DNA of 12,741 nt, taken from the NCBI GenBank assembly GCA_900548125.1, contig URJN01000031.1, positions 1-12,741 on the forward strand. Direction: 5' to 3'. This DNA comes from an uncultured Eubacteriales bacterium. Its GTDB lineage: Bacteria > Bacillota > Clostridia > Christensenellales > Aristaeellaceae. Position numbers and translations under genes: made by a program. The notes under the pieces are model-generated. The model saw only the letters and a list, made by a program, of their open reading frames with translations, ran no database searches and was not told the DNA's origin. Positions 1-9,900 of this stretch are shown here, one piece after another (within the stretch, counting starts at the first letter, position 1; each line of letters begins with the position of its first letter).

Positions 1-9
1 GTCTGCGAA

Positions 10-1677
10 TTATTCAAATTGCAGGTATTCCGTCATAATATAACCACGCTTGCCGTCTTCAAGCACCACGCCCGTCCACTGGTTGCCGTAGTCCGTAACG
101 CGCATGCGCGCGCCGGTGCGCGCCTTGCCGATGATTGCGCCGCTCTGACTGTTCGGCTCGCTGCGCAGATTGACCTTATCCTTGGTCACAAAGGCGGTCA
201 GATGCGTCGTGCTTGCCGGCGCATTCAGGCTGCTCAACCGGATAAAGCCCGCGTGATCCGCAGACGGGTCATTCACATCGAACGCAGGCGTGTCGCTTGC
301 GCGTACATACGCCCAATCGCCGAATTTACCGAGCATGTAGACCCGCGTTCCCGCAGCGATACTCTCGCTCACTGCCGCCTTGTCTTCCGGTCTGGCTCGC
401 AGTTCCGCATCCGCCTTCACGGTCGCTCTCTGCGGTATTCTGTCCGAAAGCGGCTCAGCCTCATCCGTCAGCACGCGAATCTGGCTCTTCGGCACATAAC
501 CGACCAGCGTTCCCAGCTGAATCTGGATATAATCCGTCTGGGTATACGACGTGATGCGCGCCTCGGCGCCGCTGCAAAGCGCACCGATAACCGCATCCTC
601 TTTCTCCGGATCATTCAGCACAATGACCGGCAGATCGGCGTCATCCGCCTGCGCCACGCCGATGCTCTGACCGGTCTGCGCCAGGGACAAATCCGCAATC
701 GGGATATAGCCGAAGTCGCCGCAGTCATACGCGCCCGCTCCGCCCTCGCTCGTGCGCACATAGGCGTAATTGTCGCTCTCCGCCAGCAGCTCGACATACA
801 TGCCCTGCCCCAGCGTCATATAGCGTTCGGTCTTGTCGCCCTTCACCTGATACAGAAGCGTATCGCTCTTGGTCTGCATCAGCAGCGGATAATACGGCAC
901 GACACTGCGCATCTGCGTACCGAGCGCATACAGGTTTCCGGTCTGCGTATATTTAATCCAGCCGGAAACGCCGCCGACACGCACCCTGCGCCATTCGCCT
1001 TCCTTGCGTCCAAACAGGCTGAAGCACGCCGTGCCGTTGCTCAGCGTCATGATCGGCTTCGCCTTATTGGTCGGCGCATCGTAAAGAAGGGTCTTTTTGT
1101 CGGTCTTTCCGCTTGAAATGATGCTGACCTTCAGCTCGTCCACGTCCGTCAGCACATCCAGCGGCACATAGCCCAACTTGGTTTCGCCGTCCGCCTCCAC
1201 GCGGATATACGCCCATGTATCCAGAACGCCCATCAGCCCGACGCGCGTGCCGCTTTCGATGCTCGCCAGCTTGCTGCTTGACTCGTCCGTTTCCTCCAGC
1301 AGCGAAACGCTCGTCATCCACATGCCGGTCAAATCCACCTCTGCGGCGCGTCCGTTTCCGAAGCCGGAATTCTCACCATAGCGCGCGGTGATTTCGTTTT
1401 CCGGAATCAGGTATTCGGTTGCCATATAGCCGGTTGCGCCGCCCACCTCGACTTTGGTGTAGCCGTCGCTGTCGGCTGCAAGCACAGTAACCTCCGTACC
1501 CGTATAATACAGTCCGAGAATCGCGCCGTTTTTCGAGGGCTGCGCACGCAGATTCAGCCTTTCGGGGTAGATTTTATCCGTCTCCCGATTATCGACAAAC
1601 AGGCTTTCGCTCATGCCGCACGCCGCCGCACTCAGCAGGATCATCAGGGCTGCAAACGCACACAAGAATTTTTTCAT
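10..1677 (-). CDS. Exported protein with seven bacterial SH3-like repeats, probable lipoprotein
   Basis: A 555-residue complete protein; the TAA stop is at 10-12. Residues 1-20 form a signal sequence: KK, a hydrophobic core, then SAAAC ending at Cys20. The -3 residue is Ala rather than the usual Leu, so the lipobox is weak, and signal peptidase I cleavage after Ala19 is an alternative. The rest divides into seven SH3_3-like units at about 36-91, 118-178, 195-245, 265-331, 350-403, 416-485 and 492-554. The first and last carry the classic NLR..P opening (residues 42-48 and 503-508), and most end in a GY(I/V/M) strand (GYMATEYL, GYVPLDVL, GYIPIADL, GYVPKSQI, GYIMTEYL). SH3b repeats usually bind cell-wall peptides. 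No hydrolase or other catalytic domain is present, so a wall-binding or scaffold role is inferred. AAAGGAG lies nine bases before the ATG. The 77-base gap to the upstream kinase gene shows no clear terminator or good promoter, so co-transcription is likely. Confidence 0.88.
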   Translation of the reverse strand: MKKFLCAFAALMILLSAAACGMSESLFVDNRETDKIYPERLNLRAQPSKNGAILGLYYTGTEVTVLAADSDGYTKVEVGGATGYMATEYLIPENEITARYGENSGFGNGRAAEVDLTGMWMTSVSLLEETDESSSKLASIESGTRVGLMGVLDTWAYIRVEADGETKLGYVPLDVLTDVDELKVSIISSGKTDKKTLLYDAPTNKAKPIMTLSNGTACFSLFGRKEGEWRRVRVGGVSGWIKYTQTGNLYALGTQMRSVVPYYPLLMQTKSDTLLYQVKGDKTERYMTLGQGMYVELLAESDNYAYVRTSEGGAGAYDCGDFGYIPIADLSLAQTGQSIGVAQADDADLPVIVLNDPEKEDAVIGALCSGAEARITSYTQTDYIQIQLGTLVGYVPKSQIRVLTDEAEPLSDRIPQRATVKADAELRARPEDKAAVSESIAAGTRVYMLGKFGDWAYVRASDTPAFDVNDPSADHAGFIRLSSLNAPASTTHLTAFVTKDKVNLRSEPNSQSGAIIGKARTGARMRVTDYGNQWTGVVLEDGKRGYIMTEYLQFE

Positions 1678-1754
1678 GACGTCACGCTCCTTTGTGTTTC
1701 CTTTAACTATATGACGAAGGACTGCCGCCGATTCTTCCCATTTTACCCAATTTT

Positions 1755-2624
1755 TTACGGACGCATCATCCGAATCGCGCCGGGCAGCAGCTCATAATCC
1801 GCGTGGTCGGCTGTCACGAGCTTGCCGTCCACGTTCAGCGTCATGCCCTTTGCGCGCAGGCTGACCCGTTTCGCCCGCATGACGCGCGCCAAGCCCAGTT
1901 TGGTATGCCAGCCCAGCATGAACAGCGGCAGCAGGAACGGAATACACAGCCGCGGCACCTTGCGCACGACGACAACGTCAAACATCCCGTCGTCCATCTC
2001 CGCTTCCGGCGCAACGCGCATGCCGCCGCCGATATACTGTCCGTTGGCGATTTCGATAATCGTGCAGGCTTCATGCGTCGCGGGTTTTCCGTCAACGGAA
2101 AGCTCCGCTTCAAACGCCTTGTAGCGCCCGAGAACCGATATCACCGCTTTATGATACGCCTTTTCGCCGGAATAGACTTTTTTCAGCTCTTCCGTTTTTT
2201 GAAGCACGTCCACGTCAAAGCCTGAACCGGATACATTCAGAAAACCGCGCCCGTTGACCCGCCCGCAGTCGATTTGAACCGGCGTTCCCGCAAGCTGTCT
2301 TTCAAAAGCTGCCAGCGGGTCCTTCGGCAGCCCGAACGCGCGCGCAAAGTCGTTGCCCGTTCCCCCCGGAACGACATAGAGCGTCACATCGCGGTAACAA
2401 AGTTCATCCACCGCCTCGCAGAGCGTTCCGTCCCCGCCGATACAGACCACCGAGCTGTATCCGGCTTCCACCGCGGAACGAATCTGCCGGGCGGCGTCGC
2501 CTTCTCCGCCGGTTTCAAACAGGCGGCTCTCTCTACCGTCCTTGTCCAGCCGCTGCATCACACGCCGCGCGAGCTTCATGGCTTCGCCGCCTCCGGATAC
2601 AGGGTTGACGATTACGGCAAACAT
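1755..2624 (-). CDS. Diacylglycerol kinase family lipid kinase (DagK/YegS/LCB5 type)
   Basis: A 289-residue protein of the soluble DagK_cat family, which phosphorylates diacylglycerol or related lipids with ATP at the inner face of the membrane. The start chosen is the ATG at 2624, because GGAGGG sits six bases upstream. A longer reading frame to 2690 has no such site and would add 22 residues overlapping the end of trmB. Visible motifs are NPVSGGG (7-13), the nucleotide-binding GGDGT (63-67), PGGTGND (86-92), and DDGMFDV (211-217). NVDGK (264-268) carries Asp266, which by position matches the proposed catalytic base of the family (usually DGE; here DGK). Length fits the family (about 290-310). 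In Gram-positive bacteria such kinases typically recycle diacylglycerol from lipoteichoic acid synthesis, but relatives act on other lipids, so the substrate is not certain. It follows trmB after 25 bases and precedes the SH3 protein gene. Confidence 0.9.
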   Translation of the reverse strand: MFAVIVNPVSGGGEAMKLARRVMQRLDKDGRESRLFETGGEGDAARQIRSAVEAGYSSVVCIGGDGTLCEAVDELCYRDVTLYVVPGGTGNDFARAFGLPKDPLAAFERQLAGTPVQIDCGRVNGRGFLNVSGSGFDVDVLQKTEELKKVYSGEKAYHKAVISVLGRYKAFEAELSVDGKPATHEACTIIEIANGQYIGGGMRVAPEAEMDDGMFDVVVVRKVPRLCIPFLLPLFMLGWHTKLGLARVMRAKRVSLRAKGMTLNVDGKLVTADHADYELLPGAIRMMRP

Positions 2625-2630
2625 GGCAAT

Positions 2631-2636
2631 CCCTCC
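2631..2636 (-). promoter_or_regulatory. Ribosome binding site deciding the lipid kinase start
   Basis: GGAGGG on the minus strand, six bases before the ATG at 2624. It favours the 289-residue product over the frame that opens at 2690. Confidence 0.8.
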
Positions 2637-2649
2637 GTTTATCTTCTGT

Positions 2650-3390
2650 TCATTCTTCTTCCGTATCGCCGTTCTCGCGCAGCTTGGCAAACGCGCCCGG
2701 CATCACCCAGCGGACAGGGTCGATGTCCACCTTGCCCGGCTTCTTGGCAAACCGCGCAAACTTAATCGGCACGCCCAGCGCGGTGAACTTCATTTCATGC
2801 TCGCTGATGTAATTCGGCTTCACGCCCGCGGCATGAAGATCCTCGGTCTTATAGCAAAGCTCAAAGCCGCACGCCTCGAAATACGGCAGGGACTCGGTAA
2901 ACAACGCCGTATCATCCGTCTTGAACCAGATTTCGCCCCCGTCTACGAGAAACTCACGGTACTGCATCAGCTGGCGCGGATGAGTCAGACGCCGCTTAGC
3001 ATACTTGGGACGCTTGGTCCACGGGTTGCAGAAATTGATGTAGATGCGTTCCACGCGGTCTTCCGGCGCAAATACCTTTTCGATGTAGCTGATATCATAT
3101 CGCGCAATGATCACGTTTTCAATCGGCTCGCCCGCAAACGCCGCTTCCATGTTGCGGCGCGTATCGCCCAGCACGTTGCAGGTGATATCCATCGCGACAT
3201 AGTTAATATCCAGATTATCCCGAACCATCGCGGCAGTCGAAACGCCCTTGCCGCATCCCAATTCCAAATACAGCGGCTGATCTTTTTTGAACTGCTCCCG
3301 CCAATGTCCGCGCTTGGTTTCGGGTTCGTTGGTAAAATACGGGCAGACCTCCAGCTCCGGCTTTGCCCATTTCTTGGTGCGCATGTGCAT
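2650..3390 (-). CDS. trmB: tRNA (guanine-N7-)-methyltransferase TrmB
   Basis: A 246-residue cytosolic enzyme that transfers a methyl group from S-adenosylmethionine to N7 of G46 in the tRNA variable loop. The SAM-binding motif LELGCGKG lies at 42-49 and the acidic MD of the second strand at 67-68. The family signature spans 119-140: INFCNPWTK followed by KRRLTHPRQL. FKTDD is at 156-160, TEDLH at 182-186, and the closing E..E.KF-type motif at 197-202. The signature has Asn122 where the best-known TrmB proteins have Asp (DPWPK). From memory, clostridial homologues often read this way, so I do not take it as inactivation. The N-terminus (MHMRTKKWAKPEL) is typical. AGGGGAG stands about ten bases before the first ATG, favouring Met1 over Met3. 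The gene lies 28 bases after the GNAT gene and 25 bases before the kinase start, consistent with one transcript. Confidence 0.95.
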   Translation of the reverse strand: MHMRTKKWAKPELEVCPYFTNEPETKRGHWREQFKKDQPLYLELGCGKGVSTAAMVRDNLDINYVAMDITCNVLGDTRRNMEAAFAGEPIENVIIARYDISYIEKVFAPEDRVERIYINFCNPWTKRPKYAKRRLTHPRQLMQYREFLVDGGEIWFKTDDTALFTESLPYFEACGFELCYKTEDLHAAGVKPNYISEHEMKFTALGVPIKFARFAKKPGKVDIDPVRWVMPGAFAKLRENGDTEEE

Positions 3391-3418
3391 GAGATATTTT
3401 CTCCCCTATCCTTGTCTG

Positions 3419-3922
3419 TTAAGCCAGCCGCTTTTCGTAGCAGAGCCAGTGTCCTTCCCACTCCGAGCATTCGCCGCAGACTTCATAGTTCAGCTTGGCA
3501 TACGAACGCTGGGCGGGAATGTTGCAGCTGGCGACCAGAAAGCGGACGGCGTCGCATCCCCTTTTCTTCGCCTGCTCCATCGCGTAAGCCAGCATCCTGC
3601 GGGCAATGCCGTGTCCCTGCGCATCGTGGGCAACGCCGAGCCTGCCCAGCTGTGCCCATTGCTTGACATCCGTATACCACTGCGCCAGATTGTCGAATTC
3701 ATGGATATCCAGTTCATCGACGATTGCGGAAACAATACGTCCCGTTCCGTCGCGCATCACATAGACGATATTTCCCGTCAGGTCGTTTCCGACATCCTCG
3801 CGGGTGGGATATTCCTCGTTCCACGTTCCGTAAGGATCATCAATCAAAGAATGATAGAGCGCGAAAATTTCATCGCCATCCGCCGCGTTTGCGCGGGTGA
3901 TGGTCAGCGGTTCCTGAATCAT
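3419..3922 (-). CDS. GNAT family N-acetyltransferase
   Basis: A 167-residue single-domain GNAT protein that should transfer an acetyl group from acetyl-CoA to an amine; the substrate cannot be read from the sequence. Motif A, which binds the CoA pyrophosphate, is seen at about 91-110: QLGRLGV followed by the Q-G-H-G-I-A loop at 102-107. The later N-x-x-A-x-x-x-Y pattern (Asn134 to Tyr141, then KLNYE) matches the usual C-terminal GNAT motif with a candidate general-acid Tyr141. The N-terminal ITRANAADGDEIFALY (8-23) is the common first strand and helix. AAGGAAG lies five bases before the ATG. It starts 33 bases after the stop of the giant surface protein gene, with no hairpin and T-run between them, so it may be read through from that gene. 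No aminoglycoside or ribosomal-protein (RimI) signature was recognised. Confidence 0.9.
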   Translation of the reverse strand: MIQEPLTITRANAADGDEIFALYHSLIDDPYGTWNEEYPTREDVGNDLTGNIVYVMRDGTGRIVSAIVDELDIHEFDNLAQWYTDVKQWAQLGRLGVAHDAQGHGIARRMLAYAMEQAKKRGCDAVRFLVASCNIPAQRSYAKLNYEVCGECSEWEGHWLCYEKRLA

Positions 3923-3955
3923 GGTATCTTCCTTTCGTCTTATTAACGTTATTTC

Positions 3956-6900
3956 TTATTTGTCATGGCTGACCAGACCAATGTCCAAATCCAGCCGTAC
4001 CTCTCCCGAGCGCATGTGGATGACGTCGCTCATGCCCGTCTGCGGGTCAAGATCGCTGTCGATTTCGCCCAGCGGCGCGCCGAATCGAAGCGTCAGCTTA
4101 TCCTCCGGCTTTGCATCGAGTCTCAGCACATAGTCCCCCGGACGCAGGTTTCTGAAGTGATAGTAACCGTATTGATCGCTGAGCGTCGTCGCCACCGGAG
4201 TCATGTTCCCCTCGGCGTCCACGCTCAGCAGCGTAATCTGTACGCCCTCCAGCAGCGGCTCGCGGTAATCCTGCAAGCCGTTCGCGTTGCTGTCCAGCCA
4301 GACCGTGTCGCCGATTTCGCAGGCTTCAATCGTTCCGACATTGAGCGAAAGCCGCTTCTCTCCGGAAGCCAGCGCAAAACGCTCGGTCGTCGCCGTATTG
4401 CCTTCTGCCGGCGCAACGCAAGAGCCGCCCTCCTCCCCTGTCCGGTCGGCAAAAAGCTCGCCGCCCGGCAGCGTAAAGCGAACCGCGTATACGCCGCTTC
4501 GGATGAGTTTAAAGCTGTATCGTCCGTCGTCGCCGACCGTCTGCTTCATCACGGTATCTCCGTTTTCGTTAAGAAGCTCGGCTTCAACGCCCGCCATCGC
4601 CGGTTCATCCGCGTCCATGCGTCCGTCGGCGTTGCTGTCCTGCCATGCGCGGCCCGCAACCGTCGCCGTATGCACGGTCTGAACGGTTTGAAGCGTCGCC
4701 TGCTCGCCCATGCCGAGCGTAAACGTCGGGGTCTGTCCCTCCTGCGCATCCGCATGCGCCAACTCAAGCGAAGTATTCTCCGCAAAGAGCGTGTCCTCCG
4801 GCAGCGCCACGCGCAGGCTGTACTCGCCCGGACGCAGTTCCATGACGGCGAAACTGCCGTCCTCTGCCGTCTGCGCATTGGCGACCACCGTGCCGCCCTG
4901 CATCAGCGTGACGACCGCACCGCCCAGCCCCGCTCCTTCTGCCATAACGCTTCCGGAAACGCAGGACGCCGTAATCGCTCCGATATCGAAGCTCTCGCGT
5001 CCTTCGCCCATCGCAAGGGTAAAGCGTGCCGTTTCAGCGGTGCTGTCGTCCGTCTGACCGACGGCACTGTCGCCATCGCAGGTAAACATCATGCCGTCCG
5101 GCAGCGTCACGCGGACGATATAATCGCCCGTACGCACAAAGTCCATCTCGTATGCGCCCGCTTCGTCGGTCGTCACGCGGGCTGCCGTCGCGCCGTCCGC
5201 CGCGTTGAGCAATTCGATGACCGAGCCGCTTACGCCGCTTTCATCTCCCTGACGCACGCCGTCGTATCGGCTGTCCAGCCAGACCGTGCCGGTCATTCTT
5301 CCGACGGCAACCACGCCGACATCCAAATCCATATTGTTTTCGCCGCTGACGACACTCAGTGCCGCCGTCTGCGCCGTCAGGCTGTCTGCCGCAGGCACGA
5401 CGCTGACTCTGCGCGTGCCGCCTGCGTTTTTCGCAAAGGCATAGCCGTCGGGCAGCGTAAACTGAATCTCCGCCTGACCGGGCATCACGCCGCTAAAACT
5501 GTAAACGCCGTTTTCATCCGTCGTCGTTTCATAGACTCTGCCCGCATCATAGCCCGTGAGCACGGTCAGCACGGCGTTCACGCCCTGCATGCCGCTGTCG
5601 CCGCTCTGCCTGCGTCCGTCGTCGTCGCCGTCGTACCAGACCACGCCGCCGACCGTCGCGGGCATCAGCGCACCGATATTCACGCCGGAAAGGGCCTCGC
5701 CCATTGCCAGCTCGCCCAGGTCAATAACGGTCGTTGCTTCATCCTGTCTTTCCGCCGCGGAGTCCATGCCGCCGACCGTGTAGACATAGCCATCGGTCAG
5801 CGTGACGCGCAGGCTGTACCGCCCCGGCATCAGCTTGCCGAAGGAGAATTCGCCGCTTCGGATGGTCTGCGTTGACGCAATCTCCGTGCCGTCCGCATTC
5901 AGCAGCGCAACGGATGCGCCGCGCAGTCCATCCTCCGATTCCTCCATCCGACCGTCGTATTGCTCATCGAGCCAGATGCGTCCGGAGATGGTTCCCTGCG
6001 TCAGCAAGCCAAAGCGCACGCCATCCACCTTCACACCGCCCAGCAGCGTAAACGGCACGGAATAGCCTCTGTCGTCCTTCTCGCTCTCCAGTGAAAGCAC
6101 GCTGCTTTGCGCCGGCGCAGAGAATACATAGCCCTCCGGCGCATCCACGCGGAGCTTGTAATCGCCCGGCATCATTCGCTTAAAGCTGAATCGCCCGTTT
6201 TCGTCCGTCGCCACCGTATCGAGGATGGTGCGTCCCGTTCCGTTCATCAGGTGTACGGTCACGCCCTCCAGCAGCTTCTCCTGCGCATCCTGCACGCCGT
6301 CGCCGTTGCTGTCCTCCCAGATTTCGCCGCTCAGCTCACCCAGCCGCACAACGCCCGCGTTCACCTCGGTCAGCGCATCGCCGCCCGTCACGGTCAGGGA
6401 ACGGGTCGTCGATACGCCGCCCGTGCTGGGCTGAACGCCGCCCTTTGCCATGCTGCGCTCTGTTCCGGAGAATGCGCAGTCGTCCTCATGCGCCGTAAAG
6501 CGCACGCGGTAACGTCCGGGTGCTACGCCTTCAAAGACATAGCTTCCGTCTTCCTCGGGCTGTATCGCCGCAACGACCGCGTCGGAGGAATCCAGCAGCT
6601 CGATGGTCACATCCATGCAGTAACTTTCTTCCTCGCCGAAGCTGGCGTCGGCGTCGTCATCATAGTAGACCATGCCGGACACCGAGCCGGAGAGCATCGC
6701 GCCGATATACATCCGCACGCCGCTCTGCCCCATCGTCAGGGTAAAGGGTTCGCTTCTGCCGCTGGAGGCTCTGCTCTGCGGCACGCTGCTGACGGGATAA
6801 TTCGTCTTGGATGCGTCCGCATTTTTGGTCGCGCGCCACTGTCCGGGGAGATGGTAGGCAATCACATATTCGCCCGGGCTGACGCCAGCAAAGGTCACGT

Positions 6901-9900
6901 TGCCTTCCGCGTCCGTCTTATAGGTGATCGACTCGGCGTCTTCGCCGTTTTCAAGGCGGATGAGCGTAATGCCGATGCCCTCAAAGCCTTCTTCATAGGT
7001 GCCCTTCTGCCCGTCAGCCTGCGTATCCTTAAATACATTGACCGTCAGCTGTGCCGGAATGGTCACGCCCGCGTCGATTTGCTCAATGGTTTCTCCTGTC
7101 GCCAGCTCAAAGCTCTGCGTGCTGCCGCTCTGCGCAACCGCGCCATATACCGCGGAATCCTCGCCAAAGCGGGTGAACGCCCACTCGCCGTCCAGCTTGA
7201 ACAGCACGCTGTATGTGCCTGCCAGCAGATTGCCGAAGTGATAGCAGCCCGATTCGTCCGTTACGGTTTCGGCAACGCGATCCGTATGCCCGTCCTCCGC
7301 TTTCAGCAGCGTAACGCGAACGCCCGCAAGCGTCTGCGCGCTGCTGTCGATGACACCGTCGCCATCGTCGTCGATGCGCACCCTGCCGCTGACCTGAGCG
7401 GCGCGGCAAATCGTTATCTGACCAAAGTCGATTGTGTCGCCCTGCTCGATGCTGACCTTGGTGACGATCTCGCCGTCCTCCGCCTCCTCGCAGAGATAAG
7501 ACGACGGCAGATTCAGCCGCACCTCGTATTCGCCCGGAAGGATGCCCGTAAAGCGATACCCGCCCAGGTCATCGGTCAGCGCAACAATCGGCTCATCCTC
7601 GCCCTCGCGGAGCATCTCGACATTCATCCCGCCAAAGCCATCCACCGAGCCGTCTGCCAGCAGCTCCTGAACCGAGCCGCACACGCTTCCCGCATAGATG
7701 CAGCCGGCGTTGACGATATAATCCGAATGGCTGCCGTCTATGACCAGCGTATCGCTCACGCCATAGCGCGTATCGCGCACCGCGCTCTGAACATGCTCGG
7801 AGTAAAGCGCGCCGCTGGAGAAGATTACGCTTTCCCCCGCGTTAAACTGAACCTCGTATTCCCCGCTGGACAGGGACGAGAATTCATATCGTCCGTCCGT
7901 TCCCGTCCGGCAGGCGGCGACGGCTTCGCCGGACTTGGCAAGCAGCGTAACCGTCAGACCCGCATAACGCGCCGATTCATTCGGCTCCATCAAGCCGTTG
8001 GCGTTGCTGTCCATAAACGCAACACCGCTGATTTTTCCGTCCACGCCCGCAGATACCGACACAAATGCGCCGCTTCCCTGCACCGTGAAACGCTCCTCGC
8101 GCTCCGCTGCGCGGTTCATGACCTGCTTTTCCGCTCCGAACGCCGTCGCATAGGTCAGGCTTCCGCCAAATCCAATCTGCGTCCGCAGGGTCGCTTCCCC
8201 TTCCGCATCCGTTCGAACGTTCAGGGTGATCTGACCCGGCGCAAAGCCGCCCGCTGCAACTTCCTCGCCAGTCTGTGCGTTCAGGTAGGTGACGCGAATC
8301 GCGTTGATGTCGTCCTGAACGCTCTCCAGACTCACGGCTGTCGGTCCGGTCAGCACATCCGTCATGATGGCGGAGGACGGACGCCAGCCGCCGCCCGCCA
8401 GGCTGTATTCGATTCTCGCGCGATAGCTTCCGCCCTGCGCATCCGTCGGGCTGGTCAGCACGATGGACGCTACGGTCGAGCGCACGCCGTTTTCGCCCTC
8501 CATATGAATCTCTGCGCGTGGCTGAATGAGCGTTTCACAGCTCGCCGTCGCGCCCATATCCACGGTCAGCAGTGTCAGTCCCTGCTGCTGGGCGGTATAT
8601 ACGTCGCGGAGCATGCCGTCGATTGTCTCGCTTTCGGGAATCGGCATGCAGACCATTTCTGCCTGCGCCATGCTGCCGCCCTGCGTCAGATACGGCGGCA
8701 CATCCAGCGTAATCTCCGCGTTTTCGCTGAGCGCATAACCGTCCGCCGCCTGCGTCTGGCGAAGCGTATATTCGCCGACCGGTATCGCCATCGGGTTGCG
8801 ATAGGCTTCGTCCCCCATTGTAAAGGACAGAACGACGTTCCCCTTGGCATCCAGCAGTTCAAACTCACCGCCGCTGACATGCCCGCCCGTCGCCGCGTCC
8901 AGCTGCTCCAGCGAGATAAAGCCTCGGTCGCTGGATACGGCGCATTCGACCGTGCGCGCCTCTCCCGCCGTCAGGGTCACCTCATAGGTTCGTTCGTCCT
9001 CCGCGAAGCCCGCCGCCTCGCTCAGCTCTTTGACATAGTAGGTCGTACCCTCCAGCGTCGCCGGGAGCTTGACACTGATGTTCTTCTTTCCGTCCGGCGC
9101 GGCGTTTGCCCATACGGTCAGCTGATTCGACGCGGACGGATACGGCGCGAGCTGCCCGTTTTCCATCGTGTATATGCCGTATTCGCCCGTCAGCGGGACG
9201 ATATAGGTCTGAAGCTGATCGTTAAACGTCAACCCCGTCTTGGAGACCGTCAACACCGCGTATTCTTCCAGCGGAACAGACGCCTGTACCGCTTCACCGC
9301 CGGTCACGCTGACCGTCTGCTCCGCCGCGAGCTTATAGCCCTCCGGCATCTGTGTCTGACGCAGGACATACGTTCCCGCGTTCAAGCCGCCGATATAGAA
9401 CGCGCCGTCCGCCATAGACAGGCTCTGCGCCTGTCCGCTTGCGGAAACCAGCTCAAAGCGCACCTGCGCCATCTGCTCATCCGTCAGCTCACCGCCGGTC
9501 AGCTCCACGCGGACGCCGCCCAGCGCATCCATGCAGACCATTCGAAGCTCTGTGTTCTTCGTGTTTTCGGAGGTAAAGCGCACCGCCTGCGGCGCGGAAG
9601 CCCCCTGCGGCGCCTTCATCACCTGCGCGGCATATTCGCCCGGCGCAAGTGATATGCTGCATACGCCGTTTTCGTCCGTTTCCAGTGCCGCGCCGATATC
9701 GTTCATGCGCTGTCCGCCGTCCTCCAGCTTGTAAATGCGGATGCCCGCGCCTTCAAGCGGCTCAGTCTGCGCGCTTCCGTTTGCGTCAAGGCTCTGCAAA
9801 TTGACCGTAAACGTCGTTTTGCCATAGCTTTCGTGGATGACGCGCACATCCGACGCTTCTCCCGCAATCGCCTGCGCAGCGGTTTCCGCCGATGCGTCAT

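Noticed and set aside
19..1116. A 365-codon plus-strand open frame under the SH3 protein gene
   Set aside because: Arg/Ala/His-rich antisense shadow. The minus-strand frame has a signal peptide and clear SH3 repeats.
1678..1754. Possible promoter before the SH3 protein gene (TATAGT-like -10)
   Set aside because: No acceptable -35 lies 16-18 bases upstream of it, so it is not listed as a feature.
2542..3666. A 374-codon plus-strand open frame across trmB and its neighbours
   Set aside because: It runs antisense over three convincing genes and has no protein family features.
3923..3955. Possible promoter or terminator between the giant gene and the GNAT gene
   Set aside because: ATGACA-like and TAATAA-like hexamers are poor, and the implied start would fall on the ribosome binding site. 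No hairpin with a T-run is present.
3965..5875. A 636-codon plus-strand open frame under the B-module array
   Set aside because: Same antisense shadow effect; its composition is Arg/His/Ala-rich with no recognisable motif.
3959..8038. Dockerin repeats suggested by the D-x-N-x-D-G loops
   Set aside because: Dockerins have two adjacent 22-residue loop-helix units. Here single loops recur every 100-120 residues inside beta-rich modules, as in SdrD-B domains.
6107..9652. A very long plus-strand open frame (1181 codons) antisense to the giant gene
   Set aside because: Its translation is rich in Arg, His, Ala and Gln with no domain pattern, and no ribosome binding site was found. It is the stop-poor complement of a GC-rich gene with Ser/Gly/Asp/Val-rich codons.
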